Part shown: piece after piece, positions 1-8,790 of the stretch | How positions within the stretch are numbered: position 1 is the stretch's first letter | Layout: each line of letters starts with the position of its first letter | Made by a program: the position numbers and the translations under genes | Notes under the pieces: generated by a model | Seen by the model: the letters and a program-made list of their open reading frames with translations, nothing else | What the model was told of the DNA's origin: nothing | The model's database searches: none | Assembly: GCA_029973955.1 (NCBI GenBank) | Contig: JARKQJ010000196.1 | Location: forward strand, 1 to 64,000 | Length of the DNA: 64,000 bases | Direction of reading: 5' to 3' | From: Paludibaculum sp. | GTDB lineage: Bacteria; Acidobacteriota; Terriglobia; Bryobacterales; Bryobacteraceae

Positions 1-836
1 ACGTCTTCGGCAAAACCGGCACCCGCGGCTGGCACCCTCTCGACATCCTCAGCCGTTACACGAACCTCGCCGAGATCGACCGGACTTGGCAGGAACCCTT
101 GAAACCGGAGATCGCCCGGCTCTACGTCGCGAAAGTGGAACACCGCGAGGATTTCCTCTTCACCGCGCTGGCCGGACGCCGCTTCACACACGATCGCGAC
201 CTGGACGGCTCAGCCGTGGAAGCCTGGCGCGCCGGCCTGCGCCCGCTGCACCGCGCCGGCCGCCTCGGCGCACTCGTCCTCCAATTCCCCTGGGCCTTTC
301 GTTTTAACGAGGAGAACCGGCAACACCTCATCCGCCTGCGGCGCGCCTTCCACGAGTTTCCTCTGGCCGCTGAGATGCGCCACGACTCCTGGCTGCTCGA
401 AGAGGCCGTCACCACGCTGGTGGACTATCGCATCTCCATCGTCAACATCGATCAACCCGCCTACTTCCGCGCCATGCCCGCCGCCGCGCATCTCACCTCC
501 GGCATCGCCGTCGTGCGGATGCACGGCCGTTCGGATGCCGCCGCCTACCTCGATTTCGACCGCGAGCCGGACCACGGCTATCTCTATAACCTGGATGAAC
601 TTCTGGAATGGAAGCCGCGCCTGGAGCGGCTCGCCGCCAACGCCCGCCGCACTTTGGTGGTGACCACCAATGGCGCCGGCGGCCGGTCGCTAGTAAACGC
701 ACTGCAACTCAACGAGATCCGGGGAGCGCACTGCCTGGAGGCCCCGGAAGCGCTCATCGCCGCATACCCGGCCGAACTCGCGGCTTTCCACGCCCGGCGC
801 CCGGTGCAGCAGCTATTGCCCGCGCTGGCCGCTTGA
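1..836 (+). CDS. DUF72 (YecE-like) protein, 5' end outside window
   Basis: The reading frame is open from base 3 to the stop at 834-836, so the true start lies upstream. The visible part resembles the second half of the DUF72/YecE family, predicted TIM-barrel proteins of unknown biochemical role. Supporting motifs are LVLQFPWAFRF followed by EMRHDSW, then VRMHGR, and a late VVTTNGAGG where the family usually has a conserved Asn near the barrel end. The family is around 240-300 residues, so only the first few dozen residues are missing. The last 24 bases overlap the end of the convergent glycosyltransferase gene. The family call is from motif recognition; no function is assigned. Confidence 0.75.
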   Translation, partial: VFGKTGTRGWHPLDILSRYTNLAEIDRTWQEPLKPEIARLYVAKVEHREDFLFTALAGRRFTHDRDLDGSAVEAWRAGLRPLHRAGRLGALVLQFPWAFRFNEENRQHLIRLRRAFHEFPLAAEMRHDSWLLEEAVTTLVDYRISIVNIDQPAYFRAMPAAAHLTSGIAVVRMHGRSDAAAYLDFDREPDHGYLYNLDELLEWKPRLERLAANARRTLVVTTNGAGGRSLVNALQLNEIRGAHCLEAPEALIAAYPAELAAFHARRPVQQLLPALAA

Positions 837-1571
837 GTTGACCTGGAACTGCATCTGCGTCCAGACGCCCGCGCGGTGTAGCATGTAGCGCGCCAGCAGA
901 GCCAGGATGGAAATCCCATATCTGCTGGATTGCCAAAGAGATGCGGACGACGCCTCGGCAAAATACCGCGTCGGCACCGGCACTTCCGCCACTCGGAGGC
1001 CCGCTTCTACAAACTGCGCCATGATCTCCTGGTCGAAGATGAACTGGTCGGCATTCAGATCCACCGGAACACACTCCAACGCTTCGCGCGTGTAAGCGCG
1101 GTATCCGGTGTGATATTCGGCCAGTTTGAGCCCGAAAACGACGTTTTCGCACCACGTAAGGCAACGATTCGCGCGATATTTCCACCACGGCATGCCGCCG
1201 GCGCGCGGGTCGGCGCCCAGCAGGCGGGAGCCCAGCACTACGTCGGCCCTGCCCTCGAGAATTGGCGCGATCACCTCAGGCAGCAGGGTCGGATCGTACT
1301 GATAGTCTGGGTGCACCATCACCACGATGCCGGCTCCGGCCTTGAGCGCTTCGCGGTAGCAGGTCTTCTGATTCGCCCCATAGCCGCGATTGCGGTCGTG
1401 CACAAAGACTTCCAGGCCCAGGTCGCGCGCGATGCGCACGGTGTCGTCGTGGCTGGCATCATCAACGAGGATGACGAGGTCCACCACGTCGTGCGGCAGC
1501 TCGCGATAGGTCATGTGCAGCGTGCGCGCCGCATTGTAGGCCGGCATGACGACCACTACTTTCGGTTTCAT
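813..1571 (-). CDS. Family 2 glycosyltransferase (dolichyl-phosphate-mannose synthase-like)
   Basis: A 252-residue GT-A fold glycosyltransferase that should transfer a sugar from a nucleotide donor to a lipid or polymer acceptor at the inner membrane face. It opens with VVVVMPAYNAARTL, has the nucleotide-binding DDAS at residues 37-40, the metal-site region HPDYQYDP at 87-94, and a TGYRAYTREAL/FDQEIMAQ segment typical of DPM1-like enzymes. The start is the ATG at 1571 because it precedes the conserved N-terminus and overlaps the upstream methyltransferase stop as ATGA, indicating translational coupling. A longer in-frame extension upstream lacks any family similarity. Acceptor unknown. Its 3' end overlaps the DUF72 gene by 24 bases. 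Confidence 0.85.
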   Translation of the reverse strand: MKPKVVVVMPAYNAARTLHMTYRELPHDVVDLVILVDDASHDDTVRIARDLGLEVFVHDRNRGYGANQKTCYREALKAGAGIVVMVHPDYQYDPTLLPEVIAPILEGRADVVLGSRLLGADPRAGGMPWWKYRANRCLTWCENVVFGLKLAEYHTGYRAYTREALECVPVDLNADQFIFDQEIMAQFVEAGLRVAEVPVPTRYFAEASSASLWQSSRYGISILALLARYMLHRAGVWTQMQFQVNSSGQRGQ

Positions 1572-2257
1572 GCGACGGCCTCCTCTGCCGTGGCCGAGAC
1601 GATGAACTGATAGGCGAAGAGACTTTTCCAGGCCCGCGCCGCTCCGTAGCTGAGCGCTTCGGCCGCGCGGATGGGCGCACTGCCCTGCCACGCTGGAAAC
1701 GCCAGTCCCACCGGAATGCCGCTGGGACGGATTTGATCAAATCGGAATCCCTGGCCGGCGAACAGCTCGCTCCAGCCGTCCCAGGTGAAGAAGTGGATGT
1801 GCGTGCGGTCGAAAAGACCGCGGTCTTCCTTGGGAAAGCGTCCGCTCAGCACGACCAGGCGGAAGTAGAGGTTGCCGCTGTTGGGCAAGGAGGCGATCAA
1901 CTGTCCGCCGGGCTTCAACGCCGCGCGCACTTCTCGCAGCAGCCGGCCCGGATCGCGCAGATGTTCGAGGATATCGGCGCACAGGACATAATCGTAGCCG
2001 CCGCCTGCTTCCGGGGGAATTCCCTGGTCGAGGTCGCCCTCAATCAGACGGACTCCGGCGGGCCCGGGCGGCGTATACCATCCGGCTCGCTCCACGCCGG
2101 TCACGTCCAGGCCCTGCGCGGCCAGGCGCGAGGCCAGATAGCCGTCGGCGCAGCCGAGGTCCAGCACGCGGCATCCAGGATGCACGTTGCGCATCGCGTG
2201 GAGAAGTAGACTATGACTGGAAAAGGGATCCGGCTTGAAGCCGTAGGGGCCGGACAT
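1568..2257 (-). CDS. SAM-dependent methyltransferase, class I
   Basis: A 229-residue soluble methyltransferase of the Methyltransf_11/23 type. Motif I is VLDLGCADG at residues 31-39, followed by VTGVE, then the motif II/III-like YDYVLCADILEHLRDPGRLL and LKPGGQLIASLPNSGNLYFR. This EHLRDP/NSGN pattern is common in methyltransferases of polysaccharide and lipid-glycan clusters. The start is the ATG at 2257; the frame stays open further upstream but that would run into tRNA-Pro. The stop overlaps the glycosyltransferase start (ATGA), so the two act as one transcription unit, probably modifying a glycoconjugate. The substrate cannot be read from the sequence. Confidence 0.82.
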   Translation of the reverse strand: MSGPYGFKPDPFSSHSLLLHAMRNVHPGCRVLDLGCADGYLASRLAAQGLDVTGVERAGWYTPPGPAGVRLIEGDLDQGIPPEAGGGYDYVLCADILEHLRDPGRLLREVRAALKPGGQLIASLPNSGNLYFRLVVLSGRFPKEDRGLFDRTHIHFFTWDGWSELFAGQGFRFDQIRPSGIPVGLAFPAWQGSAPIRAAEALSYGAARAWKSLFAYQFIVSATAEEAVA

Positions 2258-2293
2258 CGACTTGCCGTACCTGAAGTTTCTATTTGGCGGGAA

Positions 2294-2371
2294 TGGTCGG
2301 GGCGAGTGGATTTGAACCACCGGCCTCCTGGTCCCGAACCAGGCGCTCTAACCAGGCTGAGCCACGCCCCG
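2294..2371 (-). tRNA. tRNA-Pro (anticodon CGG), CCA encoded
   Basis: On the minus strand the cloverleaf starts CGGGGCG at 2371 and closes with CGCCCCG at 2298-2304, discriminator A and encoded CCA at 2294-2296. The anticodon stem CCTGG/CCAGG surrounds the loop TTCGGGA, giving anticodon CGG (bases 2334-2336). The T arm carries GGTTCAAATCC. A TACAAT box lies 11 nt upstream. Confidence 0.95.
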
Positions 2372-2382
2372 ATCCAGCTTCC

Positions 2383-2388
2383 ATTGTA
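2383..2388 (-). promoter_or_regulatory. Putative -10 box for tRNA-Pro
   Basis: Reads TACAAT on the minus strand, 11 nt before the first base of the tRNA. No clear -35 was seen. Prediction from spacing and hexamer only. Confidence 0.5.
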
Positions 2389-2428
2389 AGACGCCGGATC
2401 AAAAACCGCAAACAGACCGCATTTTCGA

Positions 2429-2434
2429 TAGACT
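2429..2434 (+). promoter_or_regulatory. Putative -10 box TAGACT, leaderless sulfatase start
   Basis: TAGACT ends 10 nt before the sulfatase ATG, and no Shine-Dalgarno sequence lies between. Transcription starting at the usual distance would begin within a few bases of the start codon. One of ten similar arrangements in the window. Confidence 0.45.
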
Positions 2435-2444
2435 GTCACCGGCC

Positions 2445-3791
2445 ATGCTGACACGCCGAGCGCTCCTCCAATCCGCCCTCGCCGCCACCTCCCCAAGCCG
2501 CCCGCGCCCCAACATTGTCTTTATCCTAATGGACGACCTGGGCTCGCAGGACTTCGGCTGCTACGGCCAGAAACGAATCCGTACCCCGCACACCGACTCG
2601 CTGGCCGCCGAGGGCATCCGCTTCACACAGTGTTACGCCGGCGGCACCGTCTGTGCGCCGTCCCGCAGTTCCCTGATGTCCGGCCTGCACAACGGCCACG
2701 CCCCCATCCGCGCCAATGCCGGCACCACGCCCCTGGCCGCCTCTGACCGCACACTGGCCAACCTTCTCCAGGACGCCGGCTACGCCACCGGCGGCTTCGG
2801 CAAGTGGGGCCTGGGCGACGCCGGCTCCGACGGAGTTCCCTCCAAGCACGGCTTCGATGAGTTCTTCGGCTATCTCCACCAGGTGCACGCGCACTCCTAC
2901 TATCCCGACTTCCTGTGGGACAACGAACGCAAGTTTCCGCTACCCGGCAATGCGGGCGGCGCCCGCGGGCAGTACTCAGCCGACCTGATCTTCGATCGCT
3001 CGCTCGATTTCGTGCAGCGCCACAAGGACCGCCCCTTCTTCCTCTACTCCACCGGTACGCTGCCCCACGGCAAATTCGAAGTGCCCTCCCTGGCGCCCTA
3101 CGAGAACGAGCCGTGGACCGATGCCCAGAAGACCTACGCCGCCATGGTGACGCGCGCCGACAGCTACACCGGCCGCCTCCTCGCCAAGCTGAAAGACCTG
3201 CAGCTCGACCGCAATACCATCGTCTTCCTCGCCAGCGACAACGGCGGCTACCGGGGCGCGGACAACGGCTTCGACTTCTTCCAGAGCAACGGCCCGCTGC
3301 GCGGCGCCAAGGGCGACCTCTACGAGGGCGGCATCCGCGCGCCGATGATCGTCCGCTACCCCGGCCTCACCAAGCCAGGCGCGGTCAGCGCCGAACCGTG
3401 GTACTTCGCCGACGTGCTGCCCACACTGTCCGATCTGCTCGGCTTGCCCACGCCACAAGGGCTGGACGGCGTTTCCGTGCTCCCTCTGCTGCGCGGCCAG
3501 AGCCTGCCCAGCCATCCTCCGCTCTACTGGGAGTTCAACAACTGGAATCAGAAGCGGGGGCGCATCGCCCCCGAGCCGGCCGCCCAGGCGCTGCGCCGGG
3601 GCCGGTTCAAAGTGATCCGCCCCGCGCCGGGCGCGCCGGTGGAACTCTACGACCTCCAGGCAGACCCATCCGAGAAGACCGACCTTTCCGGCAGCCAGCC
3701 CGCCCTGCTGCGCGAACTATCCGGCCTGATGGCCGCGTCCCGCACTCCGCCGCGCCCGCACGACCAGGGCCGGATGGAGTGGGTGCGCTGA
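2445..3791 (+). CDS. Secreted sulfatase (arylsulfatase A family)
   Basis: A 448-residue type I sulfatase hydrolysing sulfate esters, probably on polysaccharides or glycans outside the cytoplasm. The N-terminus TRRALLQSALAATS resembles a Tat-type signal. Metal-binding Asp30-Asp31 (MDD) start the fold; Cys70 in CAPSR is the residue normally converted to formylglycine; Asp265-Asn266 (SDNGG) complete the calcium site; GGIRAPMIVRYPG is a typical C-terminal block. No formylglycine-generating enzyme or anaerobic maturase is in the window. The gene stands alone, preceded by a TAGACT box, and its stop directly abuts the stop of the convergent response regulator. Substrate unknown. Confidence 0.92.
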   Translation: MLTRRALLQSALAATSPSRPRPNIVFILMDDLGSQDFGCYGQKRIRTPHTDSLAAEGIRFTQCYAGGTVCAPSRSSLMSGLHNGHAPIRANAGTTPLAASDRTLANLLQDAGYATGGFGKWGLGDAGSDGVPSKHGFDEFFGYLHQVHAHSYYPDFLWDNERKFPLPGNAGGARGQYSADLIFDRSLDFVQRHKDRPFFLYSTGTLPHGKFEVPSLAPYENEPWTDAQKTYAAMVTRADSYTGRLLAKLKDLQLDRNTIVFLASDNGGYRGADNGFDFFQSNGPLRGAKGDLYEGGIRAPMIVRYPGLTKPGAVSAEPWYFADVLPTLSDLLGLPTPQGLDGVSVLPLLRGQSLPSHPPLYWEFNNWNQKRGRIAPEPAAQALRRGRFKVIRPAPGAPVELYDLQADPSEKTDLSGSQPALLRELSGLMAASRTPPRPHDQGRMEWVR

Positions 3792-4403
3792 TCACTCCAA
3801 CTCGTCCAGCGCCACCAACCCGCGCTTGAGCGCCTGCACCACCGCCTGCGCGCGGTTGTCGGCCATCAGCTTCGACAACACGTGGGTGACGTGTGTTTTG
3901 ACGGTCTCATCGGCCACGCCCAGCTCATCGGCGATCTCTTTGTTCGACCGGCCCAGCGCCACACGCCGCAGCACTTCTTTTTCGCGCGGCGTCAGGTCCT
4001 CATCCGCGCCGGCCGCCGGCGGCACATCGTAGTACTGCTTGCCCCGGGCCACGGCGCGCACGGCGGCCAGCAGCGTCTCCGGCTCGGCGTCCTTGCGCAC
4101 GTAGCCGCAGGCGCCGGCGCGCAGCGCACCCATCATCCGCGCCTCGTCGGTGGAAGCGGTGAGGACGATCACTTTGGCGCCGGGCTGCCGCCGCAGCACC
4201 CGCCGCGTTGTCTCCACACCGTCGATGCCGCCGGGCATCAGCAGATCCTGCACGATGATCTCGGGCTGCCACTCTTCCAGCCTTTCCAGCAGCTCTTCTC
4301 CGCTGGCCGCCATGCCCACCACCTGCAGGCCGTCGAACGACTCGAGAAACGCCTTCAGGCTGCGCGCCACCACACGATGATCGTCCACCAATACGATTCT
4401 CAC
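3792..4403 (-). CDS. NarL/LuxR-family response regulator
   Basis: A 203-residue two-component output protein: receiver domain with DD at residues 7-8, phospho-acceptor Asp53 (IIVQDLLMP), the Thr of VIVLTAS and the Lys of YVRKD, then a LuxR helix-turn-helix beginning DLTPREKEVL with SNKEIADELGVADETVKTH. It should bind DNA when phosphorylated by the adjacent kinase. I chose the GTG at 4403, which gives the canonical VRIVLVDDH start and overlaps the kinase stop as GTGA; a longer open frame upstream runs antisense-like inside the kinase gene and shows no domain. Target genes are unknown; the small secreted protein at 5866 and the sulfatase are the nearest candidates. Confidence 0.9.
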   Translation of the reverse strand: MRIVLVDDHRVVARSLKAFLESFDGLQVVGMAASGEELLERLEEWQPEIIVQDLLMPGGIDGVETTRRVLRRQPGAKVIVLTASTDEARMMGALRAGACGYVRKDAEPETLLAAVRAVARGKQYYDVPPAAGADEDLTPREKEVLRRVALGRSNKEIADELGVADETVKTHVTHVLSKLMADNRAQAVVQALKRGLVALDELE

Positions 4404-5698
4404 TGCCGTTGCGCCTCCCGCTTCAGTTTCCACCAGGCCCACAGGGACCGGACCGTAATGGCCGCGCCGATGGCCAGGCCCACATAGGCCCCCAACCCCG
4501 GCCGCTTGATTAGCATCACGACCGCCACCAGCATCAGCGCGCCGCCGGCGGCCGCCGACCTCAGGTGCCACCCCATCATATCGGCGCCGTCTTCCGCGCC
4601 GGGAATCCGCAACTCCACCACGGTGCCGCGACCGGGCGCGCTGGAGAGTTCGACGGCGCCACCCAACTCCTCGGCCCGCGCCCGCATGTTGCTCAATCCC
4701 ATGCCGCGCGGCGCGGAGTTCACGTCGAAGCCCGCGCCGTCGTCGGAGATGCGGAGCAGCAGGTCGTCGCCCATCCTCTCCAAAACCACCTCCACGCGCC
4801 GCGCCCGCGCGTGCCGGCCGGCGTTGGCCAGCGCCTCCTGCGCCACACGATACACAGCCTGGGCCGAGCCGGGCGGCAGCGCCTCATCCACCGGCAAAGC
4901 ACCTGGCCGGAACTGAACCTCCGCCCCGGTGCGAATGGCCAGCGCCTCACACTGCTGCTTGAGCGCATCGACGAGCCCCGCCACCGTCAGCGGCGCGGCG
5001 CGCAGGGAATCGAGCAGCGCTTCCATCTCCGCCATGGCCTCGCGCGCCGCCGAGCGCACCTGATCGATGGCCGCCCGGGTGCCCGTCTCATCGGCACCGA
5101 AGCGGGCCTGGGCCGTGGCCGCGGCGGTTTGCACCACGAAGATCTGTTGTTTGATGGAGTCGTGCAGCTCGCGCGCCAGACGGTGGCGCTCCTGCTGCGC
5201 GGCGGCCTCGCGGATCTGCTCCTCAAACTTCGAGCGGAGCTCCCGCTCCGGCGGTGGCCCGAAGAGCGTCTGCGGCTTCCAGGGCCGTGCGTTGTACAAG
5301 CCGTTGGCAGTCAGAATCAGCCAGACAAAGAGAAAGAACAGACCCATCATCGCCTGCGTCGCGCGCACGAGGTCCGCCTGCCCCCACACGGCGTCGAGCT
5401 GCGCGCCTACGATGCTGAAAGCCACCATCTGCGCGCCCATGAACCAATAGAGAGCCGTGCGTAGTGCGCGCCGCTCTTCAATGCGGGTCAACGCCATCCC
5501 AAAGCAAGCCAACACCAGCAGGAACGCACCCAGCAGCCGCAGAATGGCCGCGCGCACCCAGGGCTGTCCCGCCAGATCGGCTCCAAACCACATCGGCCCC
5601 CAGCCGGCCACCAGTAGGCCGAAGACGCCGAGCACCCCCGCGTATGCGCGCACCACCCAGCGCTCATCCACCGCGTCGGCCTGAGGTCTTGCTGCCAT
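4400..5698 (-). CDS. NarL-type sensor histidine kinase with extra C-terminal membrane segments
   Basis: A 432-residue kinase partnering the response regulator it overlaps by 4 bases. Residues 20-132 hold about four hydrophobic segments forming a membrane sensor without a periplasmic domain. A HisKA_3 dimerisation segment follows, with phospho-acceptor His179 in ARELHDSIKQQ. The ATP-binding domain has AQEALANAGRHA (N box), SDDGAGFD (G1) and GMGLSNMRARAEELGG (G2). Unusually, about 50 residues after the kinase domain contain two further hydrophobic segments (LMLVAVVMLI and YVGLAIGAAITV) before a basic tail. The ATG at 5698 is chosen because an earlier in-frame start lies in repetitive intergenic DNA; a TACACT box sits 7 nt upstream. 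Confidence 0.88.
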   Translation of the reverse strand: MAARPQADAVDERWVVRAYAGVLGVFGLLVAGWGPMWFGADLAGQPWVRAAILRLLGAFLLVLACFGMALTRIEERRALRTALYWFMGAQMVAFSIVGAQLDAVWGQADLVRATQAMMGLFFLFVWLILTANGLYNARPWKPQTLFGPPPERELRSKFEEQIREAAAQQERHRLARELHDSIKQQIFVVQTAAATAQARFGADETGTRAAIDQVRSAAREAMAEMEALLDSLRAAPLTVAGLVDALKQQCEALAIRTGAEVQFRPGALPVDEALPPGSAQAVYRVAQEALANAGRHARARRVEVVLERMGDDLLLRISDDGAGFDVNSAPRGMGLSNMRARAEELGGAVELSSAPGRGTVVELRIPGAEDGADMMGWHLRSAAAGGALMLVAVVMLIKRPGLGAYVGLAIGAAITVRSLWAWWKLKREAQRQ

Positions 5699-5705
5699 GG
5701 AAGCC

Positions 5706-5711
5706 AGTGTA
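5706..5711 (-). promoter_or_regulatory. Putative -10 box TACACT for the sensor kinase
   Basis: TACACT on the minus strand ends 7 nt before the kinase ATG, leaving no room for a leader with a ribosome binding site. Confidence 0.4.
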
Positions 5712-5756
5712 GGGAAAGCGGCCCGCGCCACGCCTCCCGCAATCGGGGGATTTCTA

Positions 5757-5830
5757 GAAATAGCCGCTTCGCTTCCCGTCGCCGCGGGCGCATGAAATAG
5801 CCGCTTCCCTTCGCGCCGCCGCGGGCGCAT
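5757..5830. repeat. Two tandem 37-bp repeats
   Basis: Units 5757-5793 and 5794-5830 are directly adjacent and differ at three positions (unit positions 15, 20 and 23). Each begins GAAATAGCCGCTTC and ends GCCGCGGGCGCAT. They fill most of the space between the divergent kinase and small secreted protein genes, so they could carry a binding site or be a REP-like remnant. Confidence 0.85.
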
Positions 5831-5865
5831 AATGAGGCCGCACGGAACCGCAGGAGGTACCTTCC

Positions 5866-6333
5866 ATGCGCATTGCTGTTCCCGCCTCCGCCGCCTGCCT
5901 GGCTCTCTTTTGGAGTCTTTGCGCGGCGCAACCCGCCAACATGAGCGGAAGCTGGCGTCTCAATACGGAGAAGTCGAAGTGGGGCACCGCCAATAGGCCG
6001 GTCAGTGTAATCGTCACCATCGATCACCACGAGCCGTCACTCAACTACCAGGGCGTTGTTCTCTATCCCAACGAAGACGAGCGGAGCTTCACCTTCGCCG
6101 GCAACTTCGACGGAAAACCCTACCCCATGTCGCGTTCCTTTGGGGAGGGGATGATCACTCTGACGCGCGTCGACAACTTCACCGTGGAATCGGTCTTCCG
6201 CACGAACGACGGCAGCCACTCCGAGGTGGCGCGCACCATCCTCTCACGCGACGGGCGCACGCTGACGCGGCAACTGCGCGTCAGCGCACCCGACGGCGTG
6301 ACCAAGTGGACCGAGGTCTACGAGAAGCAGTGA
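5866..6333 (+). CDS. Small secreted protein of unknown function
   Basis: A 155-residue protein with a clear signal peptide (MRIAVPASAACLALFWSLCAAQ) and a mature part rich in beta-forming residues. It opens with MSGSWRLNTEKSKWG, a signature I associate with acidobacterial secreted proteins of the calycin-like kind, and continues with alternating strands to YEKQ at the end. No catalytic motif is evident. A strong ribosome binding site AGGAGG lies 7 nt before the ATG, and a CATAAT-like box is at 5828-5833 just after the tandem repeats. It is divergent from the two-component operon, which makes it a plausible target. Function unassigned. Confidence 0.7.
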   Translation: MRIAVPASAACLALFWSLCAAQPANMSGSWRLNTEKSKWGTANRPVSVIVTIDHHEPSLNYQGVVLYPNEDERSFTFAGNFDGKPYPMSRSFGEGMITLTRVDNFTVESVFRTNDGSHSEVARTILSRDGRTLTRQLRVSAPDGVTKWTEVYEKQ

Positions 6334-6339
6334 GCGGCC

Positions 6340-8790
6340 TCAGCGGCCGTAAGTGGATTCCAGCGCCACGCTCTCGCCCGGCTTCAGCTTCCTGTCGCCG
6401 GACCAGAGCATGAGCACCACCTGAGGCCTGGACTTGGCTGACCACGTCAAGACTGCCCGCTCAGCGCCGCTGAACGAGTTCACCGCGCCGGCGTGATTCA
6501 GCCGCCACTCGCCGGCGGGCAGTTTGGGCCCGTCCCAGGTTTCGCGGCCTGTGGGCTCCTTCTCCGGAACGATCAACGGCCGCTGGATCACCTCGCCGCC
6601 GACGCCGCGGAACGTCACCCGTTCCTGATCAATGTCCTTTGGCGCGAACTCGGCTCGCGCCTGCAGCGCCACGGGCACTTCCCCTGTTCCGCCGTTCGCC
6701 GCCTCCGTGCGCGTCACCAGCCCCAGGGGCGTCAACCGGAACACGCGCACCAGCTTCAGCCCGCCGGCCTCGCCGTTGAGCCGCGCCTCGGTGGCGTTGG
6801 AAGAGGCTACCGACCACTTCACGTCCAGCACCTTGCCGTGCATGTCGGGGTAGACGCCCGCCGCGATGCCGCCGGTGTCGGGATAAGTGCGGTCGCCGGA
6901 CGGCACGCGGCGCAAGAGATCACGCCCCTCGGCCTTGTCCGTCAACTCCACGGCGCGCCCATTCAGCGCGGGCACAATCACGGCGCGCCATGCGTCGTTT
7001 TCAAGCGTCAATGCCTGGTGCGACTGCAGGTTCGCGTAGTAGCCGTCGTCGAACTTCAGCTCATAGCCTTCGTGAATGCTCTGGATGCCGTGTTCGCGCA
7101 CACGGGCCAGAAACGCCGAGGCGTCGCGCTTCAGCCCGTCGAGATCGGCGGGGGCGTAGGTTGCGCCACGGGTGTGGTACTCCCGCGCGCGCAGCAGCGA
7201 ATAGTATTCCAGCGAAAGACGGTCCTTCTCCACGCGCCGGCGGATGGCCGCGTCGTCCGCTGCTTCAGAGGCCTGCCGCAACAGCTCGAAGCCGCCCTTC
7301 AAAAGCTGATCCGAGTAGTCCGGCACGGTGAAGATCCACAGATGTGCGCCCAGCCCATAGGGTCCCGGCCGGACTTCCCTGTGCAGCATCTCGAGATACG
7401 CCTTCATCTGAGGCGCGGCCTTGCCGTACACGCCTCGAAGATATTCGTCGATCATCGCGTTGGCGTCCACCTTCGGATTCCACAGCAGCCGCGCCAGCAC
7501 ATAAGAGCGCAGTCCCGACATCTCACCACCGCCGCCCGCCGCGTAGGCGCCCTGCATGAAGAGCCCCACCACGCCGCGCTCCTTGTAGAGCGGGATGTCG
7601 GCCGCCAGTTCGTCGAAGTCCGGGAACGGCAGCAGATAGTGCGAGAAGTTCGTGTTGTAGTGCCAGATGTAGAGCTGCCTGGTGATGCCGGACCACGCGT
7701 TGAGATTCTTCAGGAAATAGGCGCTGCGCGGGCAGCTTCCAAACGAATGCGAGGTGCAGATGCCGATGGGGCACAACCGGATGCGCACGTTCCTGCGCGG
7801 ACGTACCTGCGCCGGAGGCTCCTCGGTATACCAGTAAGCCAGCGTGTCGATCAGCTTTTCCGGATGGCGCTTCTCGATCTGCTCCGCCACGGCGTTGACA
7901 AAGCGCAGCACCGGCCCGATGTGTTTGCCGCCTTCTTCCTCCTCCACTTTGCGGCACCGGTCGCACTCGCACCAGCCTTCCCAGTCGTTCTGAGACACGG
8001 AGTAGATGGTGGCTTCGGGGTGCTGCTTGATCCACTCCTCCACGCGCTCGATGGCAATGCGCAGTACATGTTCGTTCGTCAGGCAGAGCTGCCCGCGCTC
8101 GAAACGCCGCTTGCCGTCGATCATGGAGTAATACTCGGGATGCGCGGCGAAGTATTTCTCCGGCGGCAGCAGCTCATAGAAGCTGTGGACGAACGGGTAG
8201 TATTCCAGCTTGCCGCCGGTGGAGGCGTCGAGTTTCGAATGCGCGCCATTGGTGCGGTTGCGCGCGGCCCAATCCTTATCGAACGCCTCCGAGAAGAACG
8301 GCTCGCGGTATTCGAACGCGGGCTTTTCCGTCACATCGAGCGCGTCGAGGCGAATGGTCGGCTGCTTCGGAATCAGGCTCACTTCGTTGGTGAACCAGCG
8401 GCAGCCGAGATGTTCCAAAAACGCGGTAGCGGCATACATCGTGCCACGCTGCCGGCCGCCGGCGATGATCACGTTGGCCGCCTTTGTCCGAAGCACGAAG
8501 CCTTCCGGACCCAGTTCCGCCAGCGGCAGCGCTACACCCAGCCGCTTCACCGCCGCACTATCGCCCACCAGCAGTTTCGGTCCGGAGACTGTCTTCGTGT
8601 CGGGCACGATGGGCAGCTTCGCGCCCGACATCTCTTCGAGAAACCGCTGCAGCTCCAGCGCGGCGCGCTGTTCGGAGGGCGTCGGCTTCGAGGGCGTCAC
8701 AATCGTGTACGCCGACTTGCCGTTCTCCACAATCGTGATCGCCTGCAGGGAACAGGCCACCAGCACCAGTCCCGCCAATTTGCATTTCAT
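6340..8790 (-). CDS. DUF4838 protein with glucuronidase-like N-terminus
   Basis: An 816-residue predicted secreted protein (signal MKCKLAGLVLVACSLQA). The N-terminal part (SEQRAALELQRFLEEMSGAKLPIV, given here as a region near residues 35-60) matches the small alpha/beta domain that precedes many GH20/GH67-type glycoside hydrolases. The middle, with YSVSQNDWEGWCECDRC and WHYNTNFSHYLLPFP, fits DUF4838, a presumed glycoside hydrolase-like TIM barrel. The C-terminus is beta-rich. It is the last gene of a five-gene minus-strand run; its ATG at 8790 overlaps the ceramidase stop as ATGA, which rules out the longer in-frame start. Probable role: polysaccharide or glycoconjugate breakdown; substrate not deducible. 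Confidence 0.8.
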   Translation of the reverse strand: MKCKLAGLVLVACSLQAITIVENGKSAYTIVTPSKPTPSEQRAALELQRFLEEMSGAKLPIVPDTKTVSGPKLLVGDSAAVKRLGVALPLAELGPEGFVLRTKAANVIIAGGRQRGTMYAATAFLEHLGCRWFTNEVSLIPKQPTIRLDALDVTEKPAFEYREPFFSEAFDKDWAARNRTNGAHSKLDASTGGKLEYYPFVHSFYELLPPEKYFAAHPEYYSMIDGKRRFERGQLCLTNEHVLRIAIERVEEWIKQHPEATIYSVSQNDWEGWCECDRCRKVEEEEGGKHIGPVLRFVNAVAEQIEKRHPEKLIDTLAYWYTEEPPAQVRPRRNVRIRLCPIGICTSHSFGSCPRSAYFLKNLNAWSGITRQLYIWHYNTNFSHYLLPFPDFDELAADIPLYKERGVVGLFMQGAYAAGGGGEMSGLRSYVLARLLWNPKVDANAMIDEYLRGVYGKAAPQMKAYLEMLHREVRPGPYGLGAHLWIFTVPDYSDQLLKGGFELLRQASEAADDAAIRRRVEKDRLSLEYYSLLRAREYHTRGATYAPADLDGLKRDASAFLARVREHGIQSIHEGYELKFDDGYYANLQSHQALTLENDAWRAVIVPALNGRAVELTDKAEGRDLLRRVPSGDRTYPDTGGIAAGVYPDMHGKVLDVKWSVASSNATEARLNGEAGGLKLVRVFRLTPLGLVTRTEAANGGTGEVPVALQARAEFAPKDIDQERVTFRGVGGEVIQRPLIVPEKEPTGRETWDGPKLPAGEWRLNHAGAVNSFSGAERAVLTWSAKSRPQVVLMLWSGDRKLKPGESVALESTYGR

